From Tricholoma matsutake (lineage: Eukaryota > Basidiomycota > Agaricomycetes > Agaricales > Tricholomataceae): a DNA stretch of 64,000 nt. The position numbers and the translations under genes are program-made. Shown here in pieces: positions 11,876 to 24,148 of the stretch. Numbering within the stretch: position 1 is the first letter of the stretch; the number at the start of each line of letters is the position of its first letter. A model generated the notes under the pieces. The model was not told where the DNA came from. It searched no databases and was given only the letters and a program-made list of their open reading frames with translations. Location of the stretch: contig AP026541.1 of assembly GCA_026075535.2 (NCBI GenBank), positions 3,844,001 through 3,908,000 on the forward strand. Reading direction: 5' to 3'.

Positions 11876-12414
11876 TTATCAATTTAGATCAGGTGATTGG
11901 GAGCCAATGAAAACTGGACACATCAGCGTTGGGCATCGGGCATTTGCATCTCGTTGTCCATCCAACCCTAAAACCCACTACTAAAGTAGTGGGAATCATC
12001 ACCTACTTCTCGAATTTCCATCACGCAGACTGCTGCGTGATCTTTTTCTTTCTTTTCTTCTCTTTGCTTACTTACTACGAGTCGGCAAGGTACGGATATG
12101 CCTTACCTGAGTTACTTATGTAACATAGTCGACCGAATCATATCATATCATATTACCTTTGAAGTTAGAAATTTGGGGACTAGTGTTGGGTTTTAACGAC
12201 ATCGAGCCTAGACCCACATTTCCGAGACATGTTTTCAAAATTTGTTCTGTCAAACACCTACCCAATGATAGTATCTTAATAAAAAACAGAGTCATCACGT
12301 GCAGATTGGATGTGCCAGTCACGTTTGACGTGTAGACTCCGCTCGGATTTCAATTTCTATCTGCCTGTCAGATACTTGTCGTTTCACAAACCTTTCTCTC
12401 TGAAACCCCTCCAC
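11876..12414 (+). promoter_or_regulatory. Intergenic region upstream of POL1
   Basis: About 540 bases separate the Helitron N-terminal exon from the POL1 start codon. It contains the two stem-loops (11974-12041), a pyrimidine-rich stretch (12041-12065) and a short atcat repeat near 12138. No TATA box at a convincing distance and no MluI-type cell-cycle box (ACGCGT) was found just upstream of the ATG. The region must hold the POL1 promoter by position only. Confidence 0.4.
11974..12041. repeat. Two adjacent perfect stem-loops
   Basis: Positions 11974-11993 form an 8-bp stem with a 4-base loop (cccactac...gtagtggg). Positions 12020-12041 form a 9-bp stem with a 4-base loop (atcacgcag...ctgcgtgat). 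They lie just beyond the first Helitron exon and about 375 bases upstream of the POL1 start. A degenerate version of the first (cccactactttcatagtg) occurs at about 1760 on the other side of the Helitron. Confidence 0.7.
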
Positions 12415-15400
12415 ATGGCTTCACACAACAGGCAATTAAAGCTAGCAAAACTCGAAGAGCTGAGGAGAGCACGGGAAGGTGGTAAGCGTATTTGGAAGGT
12501 ATCGGGCATGAGACGCGTCTCTTTTCCTTCCATCATCTGGTTGATTCTGACTTTCGTGCAGGAAGAGGAGGTTGACCTATACGATGAGGTTACTGAGGAC
12601 CAATACAAGAGTATTGTACGAGGTAGACTTCAACAAGATGACTTCGTAGTAGATGACGGTGTAGAAGGCTACATGGACAATGGTATGGATGACTGGATGG
12701 GTGGAGATAACGAGGACGAGGAATCTGAGGGAGAGATCGAGATGAGGAAGAAAAGTACGTGCCAGGCCTTTATTTTACACTTGTATCGCACTAACGGTAT
12801 CTTTTAGCCAAAAAGACAACTAAAGGTGATGCCAGCAAGAGCAAGAGCAAAACGAAACCGAGGGCACCTCCACCAATTGCAAAGCCATCCATCAATGCCT
12901 ATCGACCAGTTGTGTCCGCTGTACAAGAAGATGATTTCATGTCTTCAATCTTGGGAACGATGGACGACGCTCCTGCACCTTCAACCAAAGTCGCACGCAA
13001 GCGAAAGCCGTCTCCCGACTTCCACACCCACTTCCACACCGACTCATCCTCACCAATTCGTCACACTTCGTCTGTGTACAGAAGCAGGTCATCTTTTGGT
13101 GACGCGTCGTCAGATGGCCCCCTAGACGATGGATTGGCTGAACTTTCTAGTGAAGATCTGTTCATGAGCCCCAAGAAGAAGGCGAAAATGACGAGCAATG
13201 GAAATATGACGCCAGCCACCGAAAGCCTTGCCCAGCTCGAAGTCCATAGTGACTACGACTCCGCGGCTGATATGTCATTTGATGACATAGACATGGATGC
13301 TTTCATGGATATAGATGACGAGGATATTAGCAGGAAACCGCAAGTGAAGGTGGAACCCGTGGAGCCCATCACATCTACCTCGGCTGCTAAGAAGGAAACG
13401 GATGCAACTCCGTCCTGGCTATCACTATATAACTCTCTTAGTGTTGCTGAGCCCGATACGCTTGGATCTCTCTCGTCCACTAGCTCTGCATACACGAATT
13501 CCAGTCAAGTTTCTGCCCTTGAACCTGACGGCTCCCTCCGCTTCTACTGGCTCGACTACCTCGAACACGAAGGAAAACTATACTTCGTTGGCAAACTCAA
13601 GGACAAGGTCTCGAATGCGTGGATGTCATGTTGCGTAACTGTGGAAGAGATCCAGCGAAACCTCTTCGTCCTTCCACGCGAAAAGCGCGTCGAGCAGGGT
13701 GAAGACGGCCAAATGTACGATACAGACGTGATCACAACCCCGCAAGATGTGTATGGCGATTTTGAATTGATACGGAAGCAAATTGGGATAAAATCGTGGA
13801 AGGGAAAATTTGTGAAGAGAAAATATGCTTTCGGTGAGAAGGAGGTGCCGCGAGGGGAGAACCAATGGCTTAAGGTGGTGTACGGCTTCAATGGTATGTT
13901 TAACTCTGTTCTCCTTTCTTTGAAATTCCTTCGTAATGTATATCTTTGTAGAGCCTCAGATCCCGACGAATGCCGAGAGCCCCAATATCGCTCGCATATT
14001 CGGCACTAGTACCAACGCGTTCGAACTTCTTGTTCTCAAGAGGAAGATTATGGGACCATGTTGGCTCCAAATCAAGAATCCACAGATCGAGAACAAAGGA
14101 GTCAGTACGATCGTATCATCATACTTGATTCATACTGAAGAACCAATTAGGTGTCATGGTGCAAGGTAGAGGCAACTGTCTCCGACCCAAAGGATATCAA
14201 TCCGTTCCCAGAAGCAGATGCGGACGCCCCAAAGGAGATTCCTCCGCTCACAGTCGTGAGCTTGAGCATCCGTACCATTGTAAACCATCAGGATAATAAG
14301 CGAGAGATCGTTTGCACCACGGCCCGAATCTGGCACAACAGTACGTCTGTGTTAGCTTGAAAGTCAGACTGCTTATATAGGGCGTTTAAATTCTTCAGTC
14401 ATTATTGATGATCCAACGCCTCCCGAGAACCTCCCATGTGCAGTACACACATTCGTACGACCTCTCGACCGTTTTCCACCCAACTTCGAGAAGCAGACAA
14501 AAGCAAGCGGAAAGGGCTTCATTTCACCGATGAAGAATGAACGCATGCTTCTAAGTAGTTTGCTAAGTACGTATAATCTTCAGCACTGTCAACCTTCGAC
14601 TGATATGTTTCTCCTCAAGTGACACTATATAAGGCTGACCCGGATGTTGTCGTCGGCCACGAGTTCCTGGGGGTATCTCTCGACGTTCTCCTTCATCGGA
14701 TACGAGACCTTAAGGTTGATCATTGGTCCCGACTCGGACGTTTTCGGCGTTCAGCATGGCCCAACATAGGGAAACAAGGCTCAAATCTCAAATTCCTCAA
14801 CGGACGCATGTTGTGCGATCTTGCGAGCGATGGTGCTAAGGTATGAATGTGCTTACCTCTTTTCTATCACAACTTGTGTTAATTTTAAATATAGGGTATG
14901 ATTGCGTCGACCACCTGGTCGATGACTGAGATGTGTAAAACTTATCTTAAGAGTGAACGGCAGGACATTGATCCTGACGACACTGCAAGCTACCTTGACG
15001 GTAGCTTGAGTACACCAGATCGACTTTTGACTTTTGTGCGTCATTGCGAGCTGGATGCACATTATCAGATGGCAATTGCTGCAAAAGTGCAGCTTCTACC
15101 TCTGACGAAGCAGTTGACTAATCTAGCTGGCAATTCTTGGTATGTTCGTTGCTCTGCTGACATTTGTATATTTATTCCGTGGTTCATTGGCAGGAACAAG
15201 ACTCTGAATGGAGGCCGAGCTGAACGTAACGAATACATCTTGCTTCATGAGTTCCATCGCTTGAAGTACATCTGCCCCGACAAGACCTGGGGAAAGAAAG
15301 CTGCTGCAGCTGTCAAACATGAAGCTCAAGACGATGACCCTGAAGCTGTGAAGACCACGAAGGGAAAACGTGACAAGTACAAGGGTGGGCTCGTACTCCA

Positions 15401-17733
15401 ACCCCAACGTGGTCTATGGGACAGGTTTATCTTGGTCATGGATTTCAACTCCTTGTATCCAAGCATTATACAGGAGTACAACATTGATTTCACCACGGTC
15501 GACAAAGTCGAGGATGACGTGGTCTGTTTTTTTTGTTTCACCCAGTATGGAGACTTGGGACGTGAGCTGACTTTGTTTCTAAGGACGGCGAAGAGAGAAT
15601 TCCAGAACCACCATCATCGGAAGTTGCTCAAGGGGTCCTACCACGACTTATTGCAACGCTTGTCAATCGTCGTCGACAGGTGAAATCCTTAATGAAGGAT
15701 AAAACGGCTTCGCACGCGAAGCTTCTCCAGGTAAATCTCACATTGTATTTGCACATCCCGTCTCATGTTTCTGCCTTTCAGTACGATATCAAGCAACAAG
15801 CTCTAAAGCTTACGGCCAATAGTATGTATGGATGCCTCGGATTTGAATATTCACGATTCTATGCTCGACCACTGGCTGCCCTTACTACGCATAAAGGTCG
15901 TGAAATTCTGATGCATAGCAAAGAGCTGGCTGAGAGCCTCGAACTGGGTGTGAGTCGAGGTGTTTCTTTCCTATTAATATTAGCTCACTGTATCGCGCAA
16001 GGTCATTTATGGAGACACGGATTCACTGTTCATCAATTCCAATGTGACGGAGCTCGCTGAAGCTCTCAGGATATCAGCTGAATTCAAAAAAGCTGTGAAT
16101 GATCGATATAAGCTCCTTGAAATTGATCTGGACAGTGTTTTCCAGCGACTTCTCCTTCTGCAGAAGAAGAAGTATGCTGCACTCAAGGTCGAGGACGGAA
16201 CCAGGACTACGATTGAGATCAAGGGCCTTGACATGAAGCGTCGAGAGTACTGTACTCTGTCGAAGAACACTTCGCAGTAAGTACTGTTCGTCATCCAACA
16301 ATGTCAACGGACTTACACCTCTTAGATATGTTTTGGAGCAAATTTTATCTGGAGAAGCCACAGAAAATGTTGTTGAAAACATTCATGAATATCTTACTAC
16401 AATCGGGGAAAACGTTCGTGGAGGGAAAACCAAAGTCGACGACTTTATTATCTTCAAGGTTTGTCTTTCTTTCCTATCCCAGTATGTTGTGCTGAGACGA
16501 TGTAATCAGCGGCTGGGGAAAAGCCCAGAAGATTATCCAGACGCCAAAAGCCAGCCTCATGTTCAAGTCGCTCTACGCATGAAGGCAAAAAGTGGAAGCG
16601 CCCGCTCTGGAGATGTCATTCCGTACATCTTCTGTTTGGCTGAAGGGGAAGAGACTACAAAAACAGCTCGGGCCGATCGAGCCAGGCATCCTGATGAAGT
16701 GCGGAGGGCTAATTCAGGCTTCCAGATAGGTAGGAAATTCTCCTAGCTTCATGTTTTCATCCGACTGATGTCGTTTTAGACTTCGAATATTACTTGGCAA
16801 ACCAAATCTTCCCCCCTATCGAACGATTGTGTGAACCTATTGAAGGCACTAGCCGTTCTCGATTAGCGGAATGTCTTGGTATCGTGCTTTTCTTTCTCAT
16901 TGCATCTCGCTATTCACTATATATATCACAGGACTGGACCCGGCAAGATATCATGGCTCAGCTGGTGGTACGGAGGAAAGATCGTTCGCCTCGCTTGACT
17001 CCCAAATGTTAGACACCGAAAGGTTCAAGGATACCAGTCCATTCCTTGTCCGTTGCCGCCATTGCCAAGGCGAATTATCTTTCGCCCCGTTGAATGACCG
17101 AGAAGTGCGTATACTTATAGCTCTACCCTTTCTGCATTTAGTAATCTGCCTTGAAAAATTAGTCCTCGATTGTTCTTTCCACAGGCCCTGCTTGTCCCGC
17201 TTGCCAGATTCCGATGAGCACCGGAAGCATCCAGATGCAACTGGAATCACAACTACGACAGCACATCGGGAAATACTATGAAGGGTGGGCTTCGTGTGAT
17301 GACCCTACCTGTGGCCTCCGCACGCGCATGATGGGTGCATATGGTAGACGATGCTTGCGGCCTGGCTGCGGAGGAGCTGTTTCGTTTGAGGTAGGCCTTC
17401 ACAATTCACATGTTGGCACTGACATTCAATTTCCTGTCTAGTATTCTGATATGCAGCTCTATAATCAGCTGAGGTACTTTGCTTTCCTGTTCAATGGCGA
17501 ACGAGCAATCAAATCCTCGAAAGGAAGTACAGATCATGGTTCGTGTGGAACAATGTTACTCTGAAGAAGCGCGAACATCTAATACCTTTTGTTCTCTAGA
17601 CGTAGTTGTTGCTCTCGTGAAGTTCAATGAGGGATTTTTGCAATCTTTGACAGATTGTGTTGAGAAATATGTTGACCAATGTGGTCGAAGATGGGTCGAC
17701 CTGAATGGGCTTTTTTCGTTTATGAAAGTATGA
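12415..17733 (+). CDS. POL1: DNA polymerase alpha catalytic subunit
   Basis: Family B polymerase that extends primase RNA primers to start each Okazaki fragment in the nucleus. Nineteen exons join in phase to 1444 aa, close to yeast Pol1 (1468) and human POLA1 (1462): 12415-12498, 12562-12754, 12808-13893, 13952-14100, 14151-14340, 14399-14566, 14620-14840, 14895-15139, 15194-15518, 15584-15730, 15782-15949, 16002-16276, 16326-16458, 16510-16729, 16780-16878, 16932-17104, 17163-17390, 17442-17538, 17600-17733. The N terminus has the helical [13 protein letters not shown] start and acidic, Lys-rich linkers. The exonuclease-like domain is degenerate, as usual for alpha. Motif A is [10 protein letters not shown] (Asp near residue 862), motif [14 protein letters not shown], and motif C YGDTDS (Asp 997 and 999). 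Two zinc modules follow (CRHC/CPAC and CDDPTC/CLRPGC), then the [15 protein letters not shown] end. No break was seen, so it is judged functional. Confidence 0.95.
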
Positions 17734-19304
17734 TTGTAATTCAATTCGCAATCGCTTTCGTGTTTCCTCTCCACGCGCCTGTAATACATATGTGTATTCA
17801 TTGTCCCACAACCACCGCTAGCACCGCAGTCTTGATCTGGCCGCGCTTAAGGAAGCAGACACGTTTTTCGGGTGCGGCCCGGGGCTGCTGGGGTACGCAA
17901 TCGGTTCATACAAATTGTAGACTTGTAGTCTCCTACTACAGTTCCGGAGTAGGTAATACTGCAGCTGGCTAAGCCTGGCTTGAGCATTGATCAGGCAATT
18001 GGCTTTTTCCACATCCATGCACACAAGGATGAATGCTTTTGTTGAGAGACACACCGTGGAACGACGCATCACTTTTTGATGCGTGTGCTATTTTTAGCAC
18101 AACCCTTTGATGCATACGAACAAACACCTCGTTTCCCTTTCTCATTCCCTCTTTGTCTGACTGAACATATATATATAGCTAGATACATTACCTGCCACCT
18201 CAGTCACTTATACAAGGACTGAGGCGAGTATTATCTTAGAGTGTCGCTTCGCCAGAGTTACTTACTGTACCTTAGTTTAGCCTTGTCTATTCTAGGTACA
18301 GTACAGTTTGTACCGCAGTCGCTTATACAAGGACTGAGTTTAGCCTTGTCTATTCTAGGTTGATTTTCTACAGCTTTTTTCACTATGCACCCTGCTTCAT
18401 TCCAGGTTCAGGGATAGTTGTGGGAGAAATACTAGAGTCTTCTGTATTGGTTTACATGCACTCGAAATGCGAGAGGGAGGCTTTAAATTACAAATTGGTT
18501 TATCTCAATGTGGACACGACGTGAACGCGTAGGGTAACACGAAAACGGGTACACTGTCTTTTATCTGTCTTTTTATGTCACTATGTAATTGTGTAATCTT
18601 GCTTTAATTTTTGTGTCCAACTTCAAATTTCGCTAGGATCGATGAATAACTGGTCAGCTCCACTGACCTTATTTCGTCAGAACTGATAGCAGCTGTCCGA
18701 AAATCCACAGGTCGACGTGCTTTTAATTCGTCTGTCCAGTTCCTCATTACATTTGTACCTATATACTATCCACAGTTATAAGTGTATTTGTACAGAGTAT
18801 GAGTCAGTGATCCCAAGAATATAACTTATGGTAATGAGTGAAAATGCCTGGAGAAGATATGCGGTTAGCAATGTCAAAGCAGGGCAGACGAGGAAGAAGA
18901 AAAATTCTAATCGGATCAGAGTTATTAGGCAATATTCGGTTTGTCTCCACAAGAATCAGAACAGGTCTGAATGGTATCATCCTCGCGACAAGAACAGATG
19001 AAGCCCGGCTGTAGAAAACAACACTCACAAAGAAATACATGTCGGTGAATCCAGGGCGAACCCAGAGCGTCTACGTTACTGTAAAAGAATGATTGTTAGC
19101 AATACGATCAGGCAAGCGACAAGATGAGGGTTCATTCAAAAAATCAGAAATAAAAGGCAATTGCAAGTCTCCGCCGTCCCAAAAAAGGGCTCAGTACAGG
19201 TCTGAAATTATTTGTCATCCGTCGACAGGAAAAGAAAGAAAAAAGATAGAACATGAACTGTTTGATCTCACCTTGATACAGATTATGAATAATAGGTTAT
19301 GCAA
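17734..19304. other. Intergenic region with short direct repeats
   Basis: No gene was found. It must contain the 3' ends of POL1 and of the convergent calcipressin gene. Two copies of a 23-base unit (cagtcacttatacaaggact type) lie at 18201-18223 and 18316-18338. Two copies of gtttagccttgtctattcta lie near 18275 and 18337, so the 18200-18360 block is a local duplication. Confidence 0.5.
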
Positions 19305-20057
19305 TCACACCGTGGCATGCATAGGCGGTAGTGCAGTCGCGATAGGTTTCCATTTGCTTCTTGCAGGAGCCGACTCTCCATAAACCCATTCTTCCTCGCT
19401 CGTATCCTCGTCTTGATCCCAGTCCTCAACATACACGCCGACGCCAGCTTCTTGAGGATCAAGGAGAACCTCTAAGCTCGGTCGTCGCGCGTGTGTCTGC
19501 AGCTTGCGGAGCGCTTCCATCAAATCATCTGCGAGCGGTGTTGGATTTGGTGGGTCCTCCTTAATTTGTTCCCATCCCACTGGCGGAGATCCTGGTGGGG
19601 ATATCAAGAAGTTTTTATCGACTGCGGGAGGCTGTAGGTAGTTCGCTGCCGGGACTGAAGAGTCGCCGAAAGCCACGATTGGGTTGGGATCTGCACGATA
19701 AACACGGAGCACGGTCTCTTTTCTATGAAAATTTTTATTACGATCGTCATCGAGAATGGTTTGTAGCTTTACTTACTTGTCGAGTGGTCCCTGGAAAACG
19801 ATAGGGTCACAATGTTGTTTCGCTGATTCGGCACTGTCCTCAAAGTGGAACACAACTATGATGCGCCCAAAGCCTGGTAGAGGAACCCAACGGTTGATTT
19901 CACCGTATGCCGTAAAATGGCTATGGAGCACATCAAGCACGACGGGGTGGAAAAACGATTTTGGAAGACCAGTGACGGTGATCGTATTCGTTTTCTGTGA
20001 TGGAGGCGGATACGACGATGGTCTGGAGGATGGCAGAGATGTAGAGTAGCGGACCAT
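19305..20057 (-). CDS. RCN1: Calcipressin (regulator of calcineurin)
   Basis: Binds the protein phosphatase calcineurin and tunes calcium signalling. Two exons (20057-19777 and 19722-19305) join across a 54-base intron (gtaagt...catag) to a predicted 232 aa. The first exon holds an RRM-like fold (TNTITVTGLPKSFF to GFGRIIVVFHF). The second has the family signature FLISPPGSPPVGWEQIKEDPP, the calcineurin-binding segment with phosphorylatable serines, followed by an acidic tail (DWDQDEDTSEEEW). The start at 20057 (MVRYSTS) was chosen because it directly precedes the conserved fold. In-frame Met codons at 20141 and 20174 would add 28 or 39 residues. It is transcribed toward POL1. Confidence 0.85.
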
Positions 20058-20598
20058 CTTCGACGAGGTGGAAGTCCAAGTTGGAAGTTGGACGATCGTG
20101 AGTTGGTTTTTTTGTATACAGTGGGGCTGCTTATGTAACATGAATGGCTGTGCCACGGACGTGACTGAACTCAAACTGAACTACACAAATATGTGGCATG
20201 CAACATGGACTACCGGGGCACAGGCTCCAACGTGCGCAGTTTCCACCTGTGTGTGAACTATTTGTAACTCCAATGTCTTCTGAATCGGAGGTGTCCCTTA
20301 TTTCCAACGATCCGGTGGTTCGAAAAACTCTTGAGTCTCTGATATTAGTTCTAGAGGTATCTGTATATATGATCGCAATACCAACGCAATACGTTAACGT
20401 TGATGGGCTGACAGAGCTCCACTTGAAGTTGCAGATACGCAACACTCCCTTCGGTCTGTGATTGCATTGATTGCAAAAGTCCGAAATCAAGAAGGTTGCA
20501 ATTGAGTCTGGATACCGGTGTACAGCCATCGCAAAACAGTATCACGAAGGTACTTGTAGTAAGAACGAATTCATTGGCAAAAACTCCGACTCTGATCC
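20058..20598. other. Intergenic region between calcipressin and the CCDC124-type gene
   Basis: Both neighbours are on the minus strand, so this is the calcipressin promoter plus the 3' region of the upstream gene. Open frames on both strands near 20131-20529 have no recognisable domain and are probably chance. Confidence 0.4.
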
Positions 20599-21660
20599 TT
20601 ACTTATCCCGCAATCGTTCCTCCACTTCGGCTTTCTTTGCTTTCAGCGCCGCAAGCTTTTCTTCTTTCGTCGCATCATATGTAACCGATGTCTGGTTGAA
20701 ACTGAAGAAAATTAAAGCAAGTCAGCTCTTCGGTGAAGCTCCTGACAAAGGCCGCAGCGGCATACGGGTTCTCAGGTGACTTCTGGAACTGCTTGTGAAG
20801 TAAATCCTGTGTAAATAGCACGTCAGCTTATAATCAGTCGTAGTTCCAATCAGTCATACCTTGTACTGCTGTAATCGTAAACCTGGGCGCTACAGCAGGA
20901 ACACGATCAGCGATGTTTATTCCTGTTCGTATAGGTTAACATACTTCTGCCTTGATGTTTGGTAGTTCGCGCTCCTGATAAGCTTCGAATACAGCCTATG
21001 AAAGGACCGATGCGATCATACTCTTAACATGTATAACATCATGACAATCCAATGACAACTTTACCTTGTATCGTCGCTGAGATGATCAATTTCAAGTGAG
21101 CAACAAAAGCCGAGAGCAGTGATGTGGCCATACCTCCGGATGCCTCTCAATCCCAGCAGCCTGCTGCCCAACACTTGCTTTGTCCATTTTCGCAGTAACA
21201 ACTTCTAGCAGGTCGATAGCGTTATCGATCCCCGTCGCGGTATAACTTTCCACCTCTTTCTCAGGCTGTAGCTCCTCAGCTTCGCCACCTAGCGAACCGC
21301 CTGCGCCAATAGCACCAGGGCCAGCAGGTTTCGATGACTTCTTGGTAGCTTTCGGCACAGCCTTGACTTTGGCTGGTGCATTGGCCTCTTCTTCTGCAAG
21401 CAATCGTGCATTTTCAGCCTTCCGAGCGAGATCCGCTTTGCGCTTTTCCTCTTTCTCCTCCTTACTTGGCTTTCCGCCCTTCGCACCATCTTTCCATCCT
21501 TCTGCTTCTTTCTTTTCCTGTTGGAATTCATAAGACACGCAGGATGATTAGATCCTTAAAATACCTTCTCAGCTTCCGCCTGAGCTTTCTTACTTGCCTC
21601 GTTCTCTGCCTTCTTCGCTCTACCACTTTCCTTCTTTGCGTTTCCTCCCTTTGGGGGCAT
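20599..21660 (-). CDS. CCDC124: CCDC124/Lso2-type ribosome-associated coiled-coil protein
   Basis: The family binds idle or recovering ribosomes near the GTPase centre. Seven exons were resolved (21660-21565, 21517-21134, 21076-21065, 20995-20945, 20889-20860, 20806-20747, 20691-20599), all in phase, giving 241 aa (human CCDC124 is 223). The N terminus is MPPKGGNAKKESGRAKKAEN, followed by a highly charged Lys/Glu coiled coil, an Ala/Gly-rich linker, and the conserved C-terminal block: DNAIDLL...ERHPE, RRYK, AVFEAYQERELPNIKAE, RPGLRLQQYK, DLLHKQFQKSPENP. Exon 3 is only 12 bases (encoding RRYK) but needed to restore this block. All introns are GT-AG, 46-69 bases. Gene identity is strong; the yeast Lso2 equivalence is inferred from the N-terminal half. 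Confidence 0.88.
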
Positions 21661-22642
21661 TACTGGCGATCGGAAGATATAACTCTTAAGCACAAACCTT
21701 CGATCATTCCACGACTCTATTTACGGCATAGAAATGTTAATCTAATCTAATCTTTGCTTTGTACTTGCATGCTCAGAAAAGGTAGGTAATACATAGGTAG
21801 AATAGTTGCTCATTTCAACATAGGGATGCTACTTATGTCAGAAGGGGTGTAGTATATGGGACCAATAGTAGGTCTCATATCCATTCATACAATGCCCTTT
21901 GCTATCGCTATCACATGCCTGGCCAGATTCTGCTCTTTCGTGTTCAGGTCATATTTTCTAGTTCCATAACGGCTGTCAAGCTCCTCAAACCAAACAATAT
22001 CATACGTAGCGATTGTGTAACAGCTTTGCATATAGCATCATCCTAGACCTTAGGCAATGATTGTGGGAGACGAGCACCTGTAGGGGGTCTTCAAACGCGA
22101 AGTTTCTCTTCGGGCCGAACATCCGGAAGCCTTACTATGTACTAGGCCTTAGTTGTACCGAATTTACAGACCACACAATCTTACATACTGGTTGGTCTCA
22201 TCCGAGTCTGTGTGATCTCTTTTTCCTACTCCCATTTCTCCTGTGGCCTCAGACAGTTCCCTGTGATTTTGACTTGATATCCGCAGGTATTGTCTCGAAG
22301 GCTGTGGACCGACTGTGGACAACGAACAAAGTCCCATGCGCTTTAAAACACAGGAAAGTTGCGAGAGACCGCAATCTTTAACCCTTAATCCTTAATTCCT
22401 TGCTTTTATAATCACCTTATTGTTTTGTGGCCGGCCGGTAGCTTTTCCCACAGGGTTTTTGATGCACCCGCGACTGAGCATTCATAATACCTACATCTTC
22501 ACCTTCAACATATTTACGTGCCATCTGTGGAAGATGTGCCTTTAATATTGGTCCGTCGAGGCATGTCCTTAGCTCTAGTTAGCATAGGCGGATATCAAGC
22601 AAGTAACAAGTAACACAGCAACAAACCCTAGGTATCAGTCTA
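21661..22642. other. Intergenic region with a retroelement-like 3' remnant
   Basis: No gene was found. The stretch 22439-22490 matches, with few differences, positions 62432-62495 of retrotransposon A, which lie just downstream of its pol end. This suggests a fragment of a related element. The 5' part contains the presumed promoter of the CCDC124-type gene. Confidence 0.45.
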
Positions 22643-23353
22643 TTCTATGGTGCTGTGCGCTTAGTCACCCCTACTTTTGTACAACCGAAACTCAGCTTCA
22701 GAAAATAGTCTGATTTATTATTCCTCTAGCCAAAATGCTCATTTTTATGAGAGGAACAAATCCCCAAGAGGGATTTACAAAATACTCAAAACTGACGGAG
22801 ATATTATTATTGCTCCTGCCCGATTCCGCCGTTATTATGTAAACCTGCCTAAAAAGGTAATTTATGCGTCCAAGGCTGCTGCAACGCGCTCGGGAATCCT
22901 TCTGTGAGACGTGTAGCGTTTGGAACTGAACTTTTTGACCTGTATTTGTGCATCTTTCGCCCCCAAGCCATCCCCATAAGCCTCCATCCATCGCTTCATC
23001 CGATGCTCCCATTTCCGAATAGTTTCAACTGAAACTGATGCAAGTGCATTCGGCATGTTCTCTTGCAAGGTCGTAAAGCTGTAATCACAATTTTCACGGA
23101 GATATCTCTTCACGGCACCCCAGAAGAACTCAATGAAGTTGAGTTCACAATGAAATTTCGGCAGAAAAATGCACAGATGCCCAGCTGCTTCGATAACCTC
23201 CTGTACAAGTGACTTCTGTTCTTGAAAACTACTCCGAGTCATACCATCTCCGTTGATGACCGTAATATAACGATGATGCTCAATTTTTCTTTTCGTCCAC
23301 CGATTCCGCCGCTGTCCAAAAGTAGGGGTGACTAAGCGCACAGCACCATAGAA
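22643..23353. repeat. 37-bp inverted duplication at the ends of a transposase fragment
   Basis: Positions 22643-22679 are the exact reverse complement of 23317-23353, and similarity continues for a few bases. The right copy lies inside transposase coding sequence (RLVTPTF). The left copy reads the same peptide on the plus strand before diverging, so it is an inverted duplication of coding sequence and not a typical terminal inverted repeat. Confidence 0.8.
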
Positions 23354-23400
23354 CCGCGATTGTGCATCGTGAAGTATTGTTCGCTTGCGTCGGTTGTCAC
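22862..23400 (-). pseudogene. 3' fragment of a DDE-type transposase-like gene
   Basis: A minus-strand frame of about 175 codons ends at 22862. It contains FLPKFHCELNFIEFFWGAVK, the form of the last catalytic block in DDE superfamily endonucleases (N-x-I-E-x-x-W), and a basic C terminus (IRKWEHRMKRWMEAY, then VKKFSSKRYTSHRRIPERV). Reading upstream, RFYGAVRLVTPTFGQRRNRW continues to about 23400 before the frame is lost. VDQSDRYIDRHQKI in another frame near 23430 is a further piece. The N-terminal half with the other catalytic acidic residues is absent, so it is inactive. Confidence 0.65.
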
Positions 23401-23420
23401 AGTAATTTTTTGGTGTCGAT

Positions 23421-24050
23421 CAATATAGCGATCGCTTTGATCAACCCCAAGATCGTTTTGTTCATGGATAAGAGGTGACACGAAGTGGGCGGTGAGATCG
23501 TTGTCGTGTCGAATGCCCTATCCAATTATAAAATCAGCGTGATTCAACAAGGTAAGCATGAAATGTCCTTCCCCCGTAATACAATCTCTTCTCTATCCGA
23601 ATCGGTGCGCCTGTGTGTGATTCCCTACGGATATCGTTGACCTTCTCCTGAAGTTAAATCAAGAAACGATGAGCGCCATGTCAGGCGGCGAGTGCTTTCG
23701 CGGGCGAAGGCAGCAGCCATGAACGTCCAACCATATAAACACGAGATGATGAGGTTGTAATGAGAATGAAGCGACCACGACTGGTCTTGTAGGACGATGG
23801 ACATCTATCCCCTCTCGAGCTTACGACCGAAGAAAAGCCAAACTTATTCAATAACGACACACAGACCAAACAGGAAGCCTCCAACGATAGACGTTGCCCA
23901 GCGTAACTCCCATTCATTATCCGTCATACCAACCGATTTACTTGACCATCGTTCTCTTGGACTAAGATCAAAGGACAGGACTACCGCACATGGGCCGAAC
24001 TCGAAGTTCGCTTGTCCGAAGTGGTCAGCAGACAAGGAGAGGGCCACATG
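23421..24050. other. No assignable gene; transposase and other debris
   Basis: Short open frames on both strands carry no recognisable domain. Residual transposase-like sequence near 23430 is the only hint of origin. Confidence 0.4.
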
Positions 24051-24148
24051 CGATATTTCCTCAAAACGAATATGCGAGCGCTCCAGTCTAACTATGGATC
24101 CTCCAGGAAGCCAGTGGACCTGTCCATCGTGTTACGGTCTGGCCCTGG

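Larger units (their letters stand above)
2999..12041 (-). mobile_element. Decayed autonomous Helitron (rolling-circle transposon)
   Basis: A long minus-strand coding unit carries the Helitron hallmarks in order: a Rep/HUH region with an H-x-H motif, then a PIF1/RecD-like superfamily 1 helicase. Fragments from 11875 to 2999 can be ordered through splice sites and frame phase into one unit broken by TGA codons at 11681, 8519, 7535, 7322, 5580, 4601 and 3764. Frameshifts lie near 8612, 7100 and 5310. The outer limits are approximate: neither the 5' TC nor the 3' CTRR end was pinned down, and the upper limit is set at two strong stem-loops (11974-12041). The element is judged inactive. Confidence 0.8.

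Noticed and set aside
17105..17170. POL1 intron acceptor at 17184 (ccacag)
   Set aside because: It puts the zinc-binding CPAC motif out of frame; the acceptor at 17162 (aattag) restores it.
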